From: a bacterium
GTDB lineage: Bacteria > Bacteroidota > Ignavibacteria > Kapaibacteriales > UBA961
NCBI GenBank assembly: GCA_022844575.1
Contig: JALHLL010000013.1
Location: 1 to 28,425, forward strand
Direction: 5' to 3'
DNA length: 28,425 nt
The notes beneath the pieces were generated by a model that was not told the origin of the DNA, made no database searches, and saw only the letters and a list, made by a program, of their open reading frames with translations. Every line of letters begins with the position of its first letter. Position 1 is the stretch's first letter. The translations under genes and the position numbers were made by a program. Shown here one piece after another: positions 8,579 to 16,194 of this stretch.

Positions 8579-9084
8579 TACGAAGAAAAACCTTCACGTC
8601 CCCAATTATTATGTTGCACATAAGCATTTTCATTACAGGTTGCTGCGGCACTCATAAGTATAGCTGCGGAGATACCTATTACAGCAAAGGAAAGAAACTC
8701 TCTTCTGCCTATTATAGAAGGCCCATTGTTCTCGGAATCTAATAGGGCTGCCGTTGGATCAATTTCATAACTACCGACCATCTTGAACCATTCATTTTGC
8801 AAATCTACTTTTCCGGAGGTATCAACCTCCGTTTCAATAGTTTTATCTACTCTTATTCTTGTCTTACTAAATATTACTCTCTTCTCGTAGAATTCTTTCC
8901 TCTCTTCAAGTGAAATACTTTTCAGAGTGGAAGCCGTAAATTTCATATCTACATAATCAATACCACCAAATTTAAAATACCGTATTGCAATTCCTTCCCA
9001 GCCACTAATGTCCCCAACAATCGGGTGAATATATCCATCAATTACCTTAAGCCCTTTTACAGTTATATTGCTTTTTGATTTCAT
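8578..9084 (-). CDS. Small single-span membrane protein of the DUF350/ATP-grasp operon; candidate ligase substrate
   Basis: 168 residues, family not recognised. A soluble N-terminal part (1-125, beta-rich, then charged) is followed by GRREFLSF and one hydrophobic span (about 129-148), Cys150, and a short tail ending NNWGREGFSS. The Arg-Arg-x-Phe-Leu plus hydrophobic run looks like a Tat-type signal but sits 127 residues into the protein, so a plain membrane anchor with positive-inside arginines is the simpler reading. The tail resembles the RGGFG-type C-terminal motif I recall from YgiB/DUF1190 proteins, partners of the same kind of ATP-grasp ligase, which makes this the most likely protein substrate; this is inference. 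It starts 49 bases after the ligase stop and overlaps the next gene at TAGTG. Confidence 0.75.
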   Translation of the reverse strand: MKSKSNITVKGLKVIDGYIHPIVGDISGWEGIAIRYFKFGGIDYVDMKFTASTLKSISLEERKEFYEKRVIFSKTRIRVDKTIETEVDTSGKVDLQNEWFKMVGSYEIDPTAALLDSENNGPSIIGRREFLSFAVIGISAAILMSAAATCNENAYVQHNNWGREGFSS

Positions 9085-9133
9085 ACTTATACTTACAAAT
9101 TAAACACTATTAGTCTGATTCGCCAAAATGTGT

Positions 9134-11170
9134 TTATGCAATTATTTTCATCATTTTATCTAAAGCACTACCAAAGGATTGTACAATTTCATCCACAGAT
9201 ATACAGTATACATCAATCTCTTGTTGATATGATTGAAAATACATTCTACAGTCATAATTAACCTCATCATCTATAGTCGGTTTTATATAAACCACTTTAT
9301 GTATGGATGACGAAAGTAAGAGTTCTTTACTCGGCAAATTAGCTAAATACCTATTATTGAAAAACTCGAAGGAGTGTGGCAAATTACTTAGCCTGTTTCT
9401 ATCAATTATCAGAAAAGGATTTGTATCCACATTTTTTACTTTTAGTTTTCTTTCACAAATCTCATTATAATATTTCATTGCAGAAATCACTTTCGACGTA
9501 GGCACAACCTCTTTTTTGTGACTTACATTAGCAAGCTGTACAATAATTTCTACTGACGCTGTCAATTCTGTAAAAAAAGCCACGGCATATTCGCCTACAA
9601 CATCGCAAATATAAAAGGACTTTTCATTATGCCTACCGTCAAGATGATCGGAAAGGTATTTTGCAGCCTTACGATATTGTTTGTGATTTTTATTCTCTGT
9701 AAAGCGTCCGGATAATGAATCATCATAATCTGAAAATGTGAATAAAGAACTCTGAAGAAAAGCCCACTCACTTGTACTCATAAATTGTTTGGTACATCTT
9801 TCATTAAACGGACCTTCTATTTCCGGTCTTAGTCTTTCATTTATCTGTGATGGCTTTTTAAACATGTTTGCAAAGGGAACCCTTATACTTATCGGTGCTA
9901 TGTTCGAAGTTGTATTAGTTTGTCCGTAAGATCGTCGCAAATATATGCCCGAAATATTTCCTTTTATTACATATATACCATAATTATTTATTTTTCCCCT
10001 ATCATCGTTCTGCGGCGTAAACTTTTCTTGTACTACCCAACGGTCTTCAACAGCATCAAGTATTATTTTTTCCCATTCAGCCAAGTCGGTTAATTCACCA
10101 ATGATTACTTCTGCTCCTTCACAGCCATAATCACTTTTAAGTACCCATCTATCTTTTTCAACTTGCAATCTTTGTACGTCGAAGTATTTTAGACAAACAG
10201 TATAAGGAATATAATTACGTATAGACTGTTGAGCTGTTTCACTGAACAATGCAATATGTTCATGAAAGAAAGCAAATGTTTTTTTGTTCTGTGTTAATAT
10301 CGACCCAAACGGATTAACAATCGTCAATTTTTTTTCTTTATATGGAATAAGTACAGAAGCTAATTCTCTCAACAATGGTTCATAATCTATTCTTTCGTCG
10401 TTGGCTTCACTCTTCCATATCATTCTTTTTTCACACCACCAATCTGTTTTAAAATGACGCATCATAACATCGATCTCTTTACCGAACATTTCCGTACGAT
10501 TTCGATCATTTGTCATCAGATTATATGGTGAACCCATTACTACACTACACCCTGCATTTTCTAGCCATTTTCTGTATAAAAACAACATTCCGCAGTCTTC
10601 AGGCATATCGGTGGGATACACTATGCCAACACTTGGGTACTTACCAATTTTCTCTATTGATTCCCATTCATTAAAAATCATAGAAATAAAATGATTTTCC
10701 ATCCTCATGTTTACATTTACGTACTCTGTATTTTGTTCAACATATTTGCCAAGTACGTATGCATCATCTATTCCGCTCGGAGTATCAGAGTTTAACTCTG
10801 CAATTGCAATACTTTCATCCTCTTTAATAAATATATCAGCTCGGGCTATTGAATGCCAATTTCCATCGGATAGAACCCACAACAAGGTTCCTGTATCAGA
10901 AAAATCGAAAAAAGTTTGTAAATACTCCTTATTTTTTACAAGAATATCAGTTAATTCATTATATAACGAAATCAAACTCATTGCGGCAGAATACATCTTA
11001 TTAACTGTTCGTAGTGTCAAAATTTCATTGTAATCCTCGACTCTACATCCCTTTTCAGAAAAAAGTGTTACCGGAATATTAATAGCATCCCCATATCGTA
11101 AATAGAAATCAGCAATACTATTACATTCTTTTTCTACTATATTATGAATGCTATAGGGTCGATGCGTCAT
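9134..11170 (-). CDS. Glutathionylspermidine-synthase-like (YgiC/YjfC-type) ATP-grasp ligase with C-terminal extension
   Basis: 678 residues, against about 390 for stand-alone YgiC/YjfC. The N-terminal ~430 residues follow the family: ARADIF with Arg110/Asp112, ELNSDTPSG with Glu125/Asn127, NPFGSILTQNKKTFAFF (286-302), VLKSDYGCEGAEVIIGE (343-359, nucleotide-binding Lys345), VVQEKF (379-384) and IYLRRSYGQ (409-417) as the late Arg motif. Such ligases form an amide bond between a carboxylate and an amine using ATP. True glutathionylspermidine synthesis is not implied. Residues ~460-678 are extra and unassigned, with DRNR (590-593) and FNNRYLANLP (604-613) followed by a beta-alpha-beta-like end. 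The start codon overlaps the DUF350 stop as ATGA, so it is translationally coupled. Confidence 0.85.
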   Translation of the reverse strand: MTHRPYSIHNIVEKECNSIADFYLRYGDAINIPVTLFSEKGCRVEDYNEILTLRTVNKMYSAAMSLISLYNELTDILVKNKEYLQTFFDFSDTGTLLWVLSDGNWHSIARADIFIKEDESIAIAELNSDTPSGIDDAYVLGKYVEQNTEYVNVNMRMENHFISMIFNEWESIEKIGKYPSVGIVYPTDMPEDCGMLFLYRKWLENAGCSVVMGSPYNLMTNDRNRTEMFGKEIDVMMRHFKTDWWCEKRMIWKSEANDERIDYEPLLRELASVLIPYKEKKLTIVNPFGSILTQNKKTFAFFHEHIALFSETAQQSIRNYIPYTVCLKYFDVQRLQVEKDRWVLKSDYGCEGAEVIIGELTDLAEWEKIILDAVEDRWVVQEKFTPQNDDRGKINNYGIYVIKGNISGIYLRRSYGQTNTTSNIAPISIRVPFANMFKKPSQINERLRPEIEGPFNERCTKQFMSTSEWAFLQSSLFTFSDYDDSLSGRFTENKNHKQYRKAAKYLSDHLDGRHNEKSFYICDVVGEYAVAFFTELTASVEIIVQLANVSHKKEVVPTSKVISAMKYYNEICERKLKVKNVDTNPFLIIDRNRLSNLPHSFEFFNNRYLANLPSKELLLSSSIHKVVYIKPTIDDEVNYDCRMYFQSYQQEIDVYCISVDEIVQSFGSALDKMMKIIA

Positions 11171-12051
11171 ATCATTAAATTAACAGCAATAAAACTTGTG
11201 CCTATATAAGTAATTGCCTCTATGAGTCCGGCTACTACATTTCTATGTTGGGCAATTTCATCATCTAAAACACCACCATAAAGATGAAATCCTTTATGTA
11301 GAAAAATCCCTTGGACTAACCACTGCCTTACAGGATACAAGAATAGAATCACTGCAATTGAACGACAATACAAATACAACGAACCAGTATAAGAGTAAAA
11401 TTCGCCATGCAATCCGTGACTTATAATCACCGCTATGGCTATTATAACCCCTGCAAAACTAATTGCAGCCGCAATATTCTCATTGAGTATTTCATGAGTA
11501 TCATTATACTTTGTCAAAAACCTGAAAAGGTAAGTTGCGAACCAAAGTGTAACAATACCTACAATAAAAAAAACAATATTGGGAAAAATGTAAGAAAAAT
11601 CAACAGTGCCATTAAGAATACCTGCGAATATGATTGCGATTGAAACGTATATACCAGCTGAAAGAATTCCGGCTGCAACATTATCAGCTTCAATAGCCTT
11701 TGTGATCTTTATCCTAAGTATTAAAAACAGAGTAATGCGGGCGAATAGTACGAGACTAACTATTGCAATAAAGCCATTTGCCAATACAACAGAAATAATC
11801 TTGACTAAATTTTTACTAACTTCATACTCATATAAAAAGATATTACTGTGAAGTATTGAGGATAAAGTGATTAAAACACTGAGTAGATATCCTGAAAATT
11901 GTACACCGGAAGCAATATTGTACTCCTCGCTTAAAAGCTGACCTATTGTTTCTTTCGAGTCAATCCGAAAAAGTCTATACAAAAACTTTGCCCCGACAAT
12001 AAAGAGAACCAATATGAGTACAACTGCTATTAATGATTCAATATTTTTCAT
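11167..12051 (-). CDS. DUF350 (YjfL-like) polytopic membrane protein, duplicated
   Basis: 294 residues, about eight predicted membrane segments. A signature of the form N-x-A-x-(G/A) followed by a hydrophobic helix occurs four times, at Asn45 (YNIASGVQFSG), Asn124 (DNVAAGILSAG), Asn192 (ENIAAAISFAG) and Asn271 (RNVVAGLIEA). The spacings of 79, 68 and 79 residues show an internal duplication of the two-helix DUF350 unit. DUF350 proteins are inner-membrane proteins of unknown activity that often neighbour YgiC/YjfC-type ligases and PspA-family proteins; no PspA gene is present here. It is the first gene of a four-gene operon and overlaps the ligase start by four bases. I see no good ribosome binding site; the 83-base upstream gap is very AT-rich, with only a degenerate TATTTTAG as possible -7 box. 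Confidence 0.88.
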   Translation of the reverse strand: MKNIESLIAVVLILVLFIVGAKFLYRLFRIDSKETIGQLLSEEYNIASGVQFSGYLLSVLITLSSILHSNIFLYEYEVSKNLVKIISVVLANGFIAIVSLVLFARITLFLILRIKITKAIEADNVAAGILSAGIYVSIAIIFAGILNGTVDFSYIFPNIVFFIVGIVTLWFATYLFRFLTKYNDTHEILNENIAAAISFAGVIIAIAVIISHGLHGEFYSYTGSLYLYCRSIAVILFLYPVRQWLVQGIFLHKGFHLYGGVLDDEIAQHRNVVAGLIEAITYIGTSFIAVNLMI

Positions 12052-12134
12052 AAGGTAATAGTGTTTACTAAAATATAAATCATAATTCCTTAATTACTTA
12101 CTTTAAGTTATTCTTTATGGCCATAAAAGGACAT

Positions 12135-12590
12135 CTAACCTAACCCTCTTTCTTTCGGTTTTATAATAGCCATGGTGGTAGTTGCCTTTGCAATAAGTTT
12201 TTCAGTTCCATCTGAGGTTATAACATACACCTCCGCTTCGCAAAAGTGCATTGTTCTGCCGGGTTTAATTACTTTGCCTATGGCGCGTAATTTTTTTCCG
12301 AGCCCTGGCGCAAAATAACTTACTTTTATTTCCGCCGTTACAGTATGCTCGTCCACGCCCACTAATGTAAATCCGGCAAACCCGGCGGCAACATCAGCTA
12401 TAGTTGCCGTGACCCCACCATGCACCAAACCTATTTGTTGCTGATGAATTGTATCCAACTCAATTTCCGCAATCACAAATCCGGGTTCTATTGTTGTAAG
12501 AACGCAACGACATAATTTCATAAATTCCTGTCGTTGCAAATGGTGAAGTATCGTTTCTCGAAAAAGTGGATTTTTGGGTATCAATTCCAT
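12135..12590 (-). CDS. PaaI-family hotdog thioesterase
   Basis: 151 residues. The HGGVTATIADVAAG segment (57-70) is the hallmark of the PaaI/YbgC-like hotdog family, with His57-Gly-Gly and Asp66 in the positions used for catalysis and CoA thioester binding. ITSDGTEKLIAKATTTMAII forms the terminal strands. It hydrolyses an acyl- or aryl-CoA thioester, but the natural substrate cannot be inferred; no phenylacetate genes are nearby. The ATG lies five bases after the amidase stop, so the two genes are almost surely co-transcribed. It is unrelated in detail to the FlK-like thioesterase at 5397-5792. Confidence 0.88.
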   Translation of the reverse strand: MELIPKNPLFRETILHHLQRQEFMKLCRCVLTTIEPGFVIAEIELDTIHQQQIGLVHGGVTATIADVAAGFAGFTLVGVDEHTVTAEIKVSYFAPGLGKKLRAIGKVIKPGRTMHFCEAEVYVITSDGTEKLIAKATTTMAIIKPKERGLG

Positions 12591-12595
12591 GAACT

Positions 12596-13771
12596 TTATT
12601 TTACTTTTTGTTGCAAATCAAGGAAACCCGCACATAACCAATCCGCAATAACTTGCCTGTTCCGCGGTTCTATAATTCGTACCTGGTCATTTGGATTTTT
12701 AATATTTCCGAGCTCTATATACGTACCTATCGGTTTAATATTCGTAAGCATAAATAAATCACGCTCTTCTACATTTCCCTTATAACCCCTACCCGGCTGG
12801 GCTTTTTCATACTTTTCTCGCAAGGTATTCAATAATGTTTCTGCAATATTCTTTCCTTTATCGCTGCCTGGCGCGTGATAAAAAAATATGTCTATTCTTT
12901 CATTTGTGGTGCGCGAATCAACGTGAATCGTTACGCTATGCTGTGCAGTTGCGGTAGCTGCATGCTTTTCATATAATTTATTGATAATGGCGGCACGATC
13001 TCCCAAACGTTCACGATGTCCTCGAGAAATGGATTGCCCGCCATAATACTTTTCACGATTACTATTGTTCAGAAAACGCTCATCACGTATGCCATCTTTC
13101 ATTTCCTGCACAATAATGTAAACCGTAGCTCCGTGCATAAGTAAATTACGCGCCAGTCGTAAAGAAACATCATAAGCATATTCATCTTCATGAAGTTCAT
13201 GTTTTCCTCGCTTACCTATCGCACCCGGGTCCGGACCTCCATGTCCAGGATCAATATAAAATACCTGACCTTGTAGAGTATTATCTATTTTTTCTACAAC
13301 ATTATACCCTTTACCGAAAATTCTGTGATACGACCGCTTTTTACTTTCGGTATTTGCCATCCCCTTACTTGAAAACGATAAAGGAACCCACAATTTCCCC
13401 GAAATTCGAAAATCATCCTTTCGGACTCCCTTCATTTTCATTCGGTCATTATACTGTTCAATAAGAGCAGCATCACCTTCCGATTTTAGCAGTAATAATG
13501 CTATTAACTGCTCACCTGCATAGTGTACAACATGTATCGGCAAAAAATACATTTTACCTGAAATTAATTTTCCACTCTTAGGTAAACGTATCGAACCGTT
13601 AATCTTTTTAAAGACATTAATGTTTTTACTGTTTACATCTATCTCATATCGGGAGAACAGGTCTTCGATATTATCGTTTTTACGTGCATTACTTGCCAAG
13701 TACGGGGTTTCAGCTGCATATGTGCATATACTTAGTATAGTAAAGAGTATGAGCTGAAATACAAACCGCAT
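12596..13771 (-). CDS. N-acetylmuramoyl-L-alanine amidase (Amidase_3) with LysM-like N terminus
   Basis: 391 residues from ATG 13771; a TTG two codons upstream is less likely. A signal peptide spans about 1-20 (ending TYAA before Glu21). Residues ~28-80 look like a LysM-type module: KNDNIEDLFSRYEI, then NVFKKING and YFLPI. The catalytic domain starts at VFYIDPGHGG (170-179). Zinc ligands are His177, Glu197 (HEDEYAYD) and His283 (TIHVDS); Glu353 in YIELGNIKN is the catalytic glutamate. The enzyme cleaves the bond between MurNAc and the stem peptide in the periplasm, in cell separation or wall turnover. A long loop around 225-255 resembles the regulatory insert of AmiA/B/C-type enzymes, but this is uncertain. 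Unlike most exported proteins here, its mature N terminus would be Glu rather than Gln. Confidence 0.92.
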   Translation of the reverse strand: MRFVFQLILFTILSICTYAAETPYLASNARKNDNIEDLFSRYEIDVNSKNINVFKKINGSIRLPKSGKLISGKMYFLPIHVVHYAGEQLIALLLLKSEGDAALIEQYNDRMKMKGVRKDDFRISGKLWVPLSFSSKGMANTESKKRSYHRIFGKGYNVVEKIDNTLQGQVFYIDPGHGGPDPGAIGKRGKHELHEDEYAYDVSLRLARNLLMHGATVYIIVQEMKDGIRDERFLNNSNREKYYGGQSISRGHRERLGDRAAIINKLYEKHAATATAQHSVTIHVDSRTTNERIDIFFYHAPGSDKGKNIAETLLNTLREKYEKAQPGRGYKGNVEERDLFMLTNIKPIGTYIELGNIKNPNDQVRIIEPRNRQVIADWLCAGFLDLQQKVK

Positions 13772-13791
13772 GAACAATTTCCGTTTTCGGG

Positions 13792-13800
13792 CAAATTATA
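13792..13800 (-). promoter_or_regulatory. Possible variant -7 box (TATAATTTG) for the amidase-thioesterase pair
   Basis: The minus strand reads TATAATTTG, i.e. TA and TTTG with three instead of two bases between, 20 bases before the ATG at 13771. It sits directly behind the tRNA terminator, as expected for a new transcription unit. It is a weaker match than the other boxes. Confidence 0.3.
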
Positions 13801-13847
13801 AAAACAAAACCCTTTGTACAAGGTCAATTAATGAACCATACAAAGGG
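13801..13847 (-). terminator. Rho-independent terminator after the tRNA gene
   Basis: Perfect 9-base inverted repeat: CCCTTTGTA at 13810-13818 with TACAAAGGG at 13839-13847. On the minus strand the stem is followed by TTTTGTTTT (13801-13809). It starts eight bases beyond the tRNA 3' end and would terminate transcripts from the tRNA and the upstream outer-membrane protein gene. The loop of 20 bases is long. Confidence 0.75.
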
Positions 13848-13854
13848 CTAACTG

Positions 13855-13927
<73 letters not shown>

Positions 13928-13945
13928 GGTAGAGATATTTCGTTG

Positions 13946-14725
13946 TTAATTAAACAATCCGACAAAAACTCCGAATTGTAAAGTAAGAGCATTGGAATTA
14001 AGTTCCTTCGGAACATTATTAACTTTCGCTATTCCGTTCATTTCCCAATCGCCCATAAAACTTAGCATGTAACCGGCACTTACTCTAATCATGGCAAATT
14101 GCGTTACGGCATATTCCAAATTCAAATTCGGGTGTACAAACAAATAATTAGCACCCAATTTATTCAAACTTTGTGTACCTGCTTGCGCGGTGCCCGTTGT
14201 ATATTCTACTGCACCCGATGTTTTCGCGCGTTCGATTGTTAAGCTCCCCCAACCGAAAGATGCACCCGGCAATACTGCTAAACCCTTAAATGGCTGAAAA
14301 GCATAATCAAGCCCGAAGGAGTTGACACTTGAAGTAACAGACATATTCAAATTAATATCCGATTTCAAAGTCGTATCGAATGTTTTTGCATCTCGTGTTA
14401 TACTTCCCGAATAACCGCTTACCGTTACTCTCAGATTTTTTACAATCAGTACCGGAGCTATTCCGCCTACACCTGAACAAAAAATACCGCCAACAAAATC
14501 CGATACACCAAAATTTTTGGCGATAAGATTTATCTGGTCGAAATTCATCACTTGGAAAGTGCCTATATATCCGCCGCCAACTGCAAAGTATGGCGGTTTT
14601 TCTTCCTCATAAGTACCTTCTTCAAAACCAAGCTCTTCCAGTTTGTCATCTTGTGCAAAAGCGGACATTACACCCAAAAAAAAGAGTAGGGTCGCTGAAC
14701 ACAATAGTGAAACGAATAAACGCAT
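13946..14725 (-). CDS. Outer-membrane beta-barrel protein of unknown function
   Basis: 259 residues. A signal peptide spans about 1-24 (VMSAFA, then Gln25), followed by a short acidic segment (DDKLEELGFEEGTYEEEK). The rest alternates polar and hydrophobic residues in strand-length runs rich in Gly, Tyr and Phe (YFAVGGGYIGTFQV, NLNLEYAVTQFAMIRVSAGY) and ends in an aromatic strand, FGVFVGLFN, as barrel proteins do. No family was recognised; it could be a pore or a structural protein. AAGGAAATGCC before the ATG is a good ribosome binding site, and a TATTTTTG box lies upstream. The tRNA gene follows after 18 bases. Confidence 0.8.
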   Translation of the reverse strand: MRLFVSLLCSATLLFFLGVMSAFAQDDKLEELGFEEGTYEEEKPPYFAVGGGYIGTFQVMNFDQINLIAKNFGVSDFVGGIFCSGVGGIAPVLIVKNLRVTVSGYSGSITRDAKTFDTTLKSDINLNMSVTSSVNSFGLDYAFQPFKGLAVLPGASFGWGSLTIERAKTSGAVEYTTGTAQAGTQSLNKLGANYLFVHPNLNLEYAVTQFAMIRVSAGYMLSFMGDWEMNGIAKVNNVPKELNSNALTLQFGVFVGLFN

Positions 14726-14751
14726 GGCATTTCCTTACGAAATTAAGAACG

Positions 14752-14759
14752 CAAAAATA
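14752..14759 (-). promoter_or_regulatory. Likely Bacteroidota-type promoter of the outer-membrane protein gene
   Basis: TATTTTTG on the minus strand matches TAnnTTTG exactly and ends 26 bases before the ATG at 14725. A TTG lies 16 bases upstream of it (14776-14778), slightly short of the usual -33 spacing. The rest of the 196-base gap 14726-14921 shows no gene and no obvious terminator for the thiolase. Confidence 0.45.
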
Positions 14760-14921
14760 GAGATATATTTCAGAACAACATTGTTTGTTCTATTCAAAAT
14801 TCACGACAGAAAACTGCTTTGCATCTGTTCTTTTCTATGCAAATACCCGTTTGACAATAGAATTAGGTGTTATTACGCATTGATTCTAACACATGTGAAC
14901 ATAGCAGTTTTTGCCCGTGTA

Positions 14922-16097
14922 TTACATCATTTCAACAATCATTGCACTTGCTTCACCGCCACCTATGCACAAAGTAGCCAAGCCGTATTTACCGCCGGTT
15001 CTTTGTAAAGCGTACAATAATGTTGTAAGCACGCGCGCACCGGATGCACCGATAGGATGCCCTATTGCAATAGCCCCGCCGTGAATGTTCAGTTTTTCAT
15101 GAGGTATGCCCAATTGATTTTTTGCGGCCAACGCCGTTACGGAAAATGCTTCATTCACCTCAAAAAGATCAATTTGATCAAGGGTCATTCCTGCTTTGTC
15201 GAGAACCTTGTTAATTCCGTGAATGGGTGCTGTGTTGAAATCCTGCGGAGCATGTGCAAACGATATCTGAGCGACAATTCGCGCCATTGGTTTCAAACCG
15301 AGTTCAGCCGCTTTTTCCTCAGATGCAAGTACAACAGCAGCAGCACCGTCATCTATTGTGCTGGCATTTGCAGCCGTTATTGTACCGTCCTTTTTAAAGG
15401 CAGGTTTCAATTCACGAATTTTATCAAAACGTACTTTGCCCGGTTCTTCATCGGTATTCACGGTTATATCGCCTTTTTTATCTTTAACGGTGACGGCAGC
15501 TATTTCCGCATCAAACCAACCATTCTTTTGTGCCGCGATAGCTCGATTATAGCTTTCGATTGTAAAATCATCCTGCATATCACGTGTTATGGCACATTCT
15601 ACAGCACAATCCTCTGCAAAATCGACCATTGCCACTATCTGATACGCATCCGTTAAGCCGTCATATTGCATGGAATCAATTATCTCTCCATTACCGAAAC
15701 GATAACCCGTCCGAGCCTTTGGTAGTAAATAAGGCCCATTGGACATTGACTCTTGCCCACCGGCAACTACTATCTCGGCATCGCCGCAACGAATTGCCTG
15801 ATCACCCAACATTATAGCTTTCAAACCGCTTCCGCACACTTTATTTATTGTCATACATGGTACTGAATTCGGTACACCCGCCCCTAATGCCGCCTGGCGT
15901 GCCGGCGCTTGCCCGACACCAGCCGTAAGAACATTACCCATAATAACTTCACTTACCTGTTCGCCACTAATTCCGGCACGTTCCAATGCAGCTTTAATAG
16001 CTACGGAACCCAATTGCGGTGCCGAAAATCCGGAAAGTGAACCCATAAATGCCCCGACGGGGGTACGTGCTGCCGAAAGTATAACTGTTGATGCCAT
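14922..16097 (-). CDS. Acetyl-CoA C-acetyltransferase (thiolase)
   Basis: 391 residues, the usual thiolase length. The nucleophile is Cys88 in NKVCGSGLKA, the catalytic His347 lies in AIGHPIGASGARV, and Cys377 in TLCIGGGEA is the base. N-terminal ILSAARTPVGAFMGSLS is typical of acetoacetyl-CoA thiolases. It condenses two acetyl-CoA to acetoacetyl-CoA or runs the reverse reaction. No hydroxyacyl-CoA dehydrogenase, reductase or CoA-transferase gene is nearby, so direction and pathway cannot be inferred. The start is ATG 16097, without a clear ribosome binding site; the 97-base gap upstream holds a nested inverted repeat. Confidence 0.95.
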   Translation of the reverse strand: MASTVILSAARTPVGAFMGSLSGFSAPQLGSVAIKAALERAGISGEQVSEVIMGNVLTAGVGQAPARQAALGAGVPNSVPCMTINKVCGSGLKAIMLGDQAIRCGDAEIVVAGGQESMSNGPYLLPKARTGYRFGNGEIIDSMQYDGLTDAYQIVAMVDFAEDCAVECAITRDMQDDFTIESYNRAIAAQKNGWFDAEIAAVTVKDKKGDITVNTDEEPGKVRFDKIRELKPAFKKDGTITAANASTIDDGAAAVVLASEEKAAELGLKPMARIVAQISFAHAPQDFNTAPIHGINKVLDKAGMTLDQIDLFEVNEAFSVTALAAKNQLGIPHEKLNIHGGAIAIGHPIGASGARVLTTLLYALQRTGGKYGLATLCIGGGEASAMIVEMM

Positions 16098-16124
16098 ATG
16101 TATAATTAAGTAATAGTAATGAAC

Positions 16125-16175
16125 GCTCTTAAAAGATATGTAATCGGATAACTCAAAAGGTTATTGTGTAAGAGC
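16125..16175. repeat. Nested inverted repeat between the receptor and thiolase genes
   Basis: Outer arms GCTCTTA (16125-16131) and TAAGAGC (16169-16175) enclose an inner hairpin ATAAC (16148-16152), 7-base loop, GTTAT (16160-16164). It lies between the receptor stop and the thiolase start. It lacks a following T-run, so it does not look like an intrinsic terminator; a structured leader or protein-binding site is possible. Confidence 0.4.
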
Positions 16176-16194
16176 TGTTGTTTACATCAAATTT

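Noticed and set aside
9134..11170. Assignment of the ATP-grasp gene as a true glutathionylspermidine synthase
   Set aside because: It lacks the amidase domain of Gss, the organism type does not suggest glutathionylspermidine metabolism, and the DUF350 context points to the YgiC/YjfC branch of unknown function.
15057..15656. Long open frame on the plus strand inside the thiolase gene
   Set aside because: It lies fully opposite a gene with all thiolase active-site motifs, and its translation is rich in Cys, Phe, Tyr and Ile without any domain-like pattern.
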